Source of the DNA: Apostichopus japonicus
Lineage: Eukaryota; Echinodermata; Holothuroidea; Aspidochirotida; Stichopodidae
Length of the DNA stretch: 64,000 bases
Assembly: GCF_037975245.1 (NCBI RefSeq)
Contig: NC_092581.1
Location: forward strand, 14,597,303 to 14,661,302
Direction of reading: 5' to 3'
Position 1 is the first letter of the stretch. Each line of letters begins with the position of its first letter. Positions 63,668-64,000 of the stretch are shown in pieces. Position numbers and translations under genes: made by a program. The notes below the pieces were generated by a model. That model searched no databases, had not been told where the DNA came from, and worked only from the letters and a program-made list of their open reading frames with translations.

Positions 63668-63980
63668 CTATCCTCTGCATTCCCCATAGTCCCCGGTCAT
63701 CCAGAAACAGATTTGAGCAAATTTTAAAGGAGTCACTTTTACCGCTAAGTTTCTCTCACGTGTCGATCCATCCTCCAGGTAGAATATCTGGTGTCCAGTA
63801 AAGATGCCGACTACATTCCTCTCCCAGTTTCGGGTGAATTTGTTCCATCTACGGACGTATATCCCCGCCCCGATACTCTGTGGTGTTCCGTCGCACTGTT
63901 GGTATAAAATCTCCATCGTTTCTTCCATGACTTTACAGAATCGGTAGTTCAAAGTCGGCCTCGCGATCTCATCGAAGGAA
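63668..63980 (-). CDS. Terminal exon of an unrecognised protein, continues past the right edge
   Basis: On the minus strand a clear acceptor (ggatccatttcag; ctg at 63981-63983 on +) opens an exon whose first base completes a codon from an upstream exon. The frame then runs 103 codons to TAG at 63668-63670. It contains FDEIARPTLNYRFCKVMEE, GAGIYVRRWNKFTRNWERN, VVGIFTGHQIFYLEDGST and ends GDYGECRG. Composition (mixed charged and aromatic, beta-rich pattern) and codon use look genuinely coding. I see no signal, membrane or catalytic motif I can name. No in-frame ATG near the acceptor is needed, because the gene extends beyond 64000. Confidence 0.65.
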
Positions 63981-64000
63981 CTGAAATGGATCCGCTTACC

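Overview
The window looks like nuclear DNA of an animal, most likely a marine deuterostome invertebrate such as an echinoderm. The evidence is multi-exon genes with GT-AG introns, hAT and TTAA-type miniature transposons, tRNA-derived SINEs, an L2-type LINE remnant, long (TA)n and (CATC)n arrays and many poly-G/poly-C runs. The echinoderm guess rests on general character only. Nothing bacterial, phage-like or CRISPR-like is present.

Genes. (1) 1054-1715 (+) encodes a TMEM79/MAPEG-like membrane protein in one block; a 2-base AT excess in an ATATAT run breaks its frame. (2) 5700-11248 (-) is a seven-exon gene giving a 492-residue homologue of vertebrate C6orf118, with a TSNAXIP1_N-like region followed by coiled coil. 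All exon phases join cleanly, and a non-coding 5' exon precedes it (11249-11381). (3) 13465-13876 (+) holds two candidate exons joining in phase, encoding the C-terminus of an unrecognised protein. (4) 19161-26665 (-) is an eight-exon gene for a 413-residue AGPAT3/4-type acyltransferase with both the NHX4D and EGTR motifs, again with a spliced 5' leader. (5) 63668-63980 (-) is the last exon of a gene that continues past the right edge; I do not recognise it. The genes are not an operon and no shared pathway is evident.

From about 26.8 kb to 63.6 kb I see no convincing host gene; the region is repeats and AT-rich intergenic DNA. Mobile elements include four hAT-type MITEs of 283-373 bp, three with perfect 8-bp target duplications. 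A 1292-bp hAT element (36171-37462, perfect duplication TCTAGGGC) contains a nested relative. Others are two copies of a ~360-bp TTAA-flanked MITE, a 1.25-kb fold-back element containing a SINE, a second SINE copy, an L2 LINE 3' end, and an 839-bp inverted-repeat element built from repeated AAAACGTCCCCG motifs. Tandem arrays include a 121-bp repeat in an acyltransferase intron, a ~172-bp higher-order array at 51.4-51.9 kb, a perfect 603-bp (CATC)n array and a fresh 393-bp tandem duplication. A U2 snRNA 5' fragment abuts a hAT insertion at 62.45 kb.

I found no new biological system of obvious function. The most notable items are the related hAT MITEs with a conserved internal hairpin, the repeated-motif inverted-repeat element, the frameshifted TMEM79-like gene and the unrecognised exons. 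Family assignments come from recognition of motifs, not from database searches.
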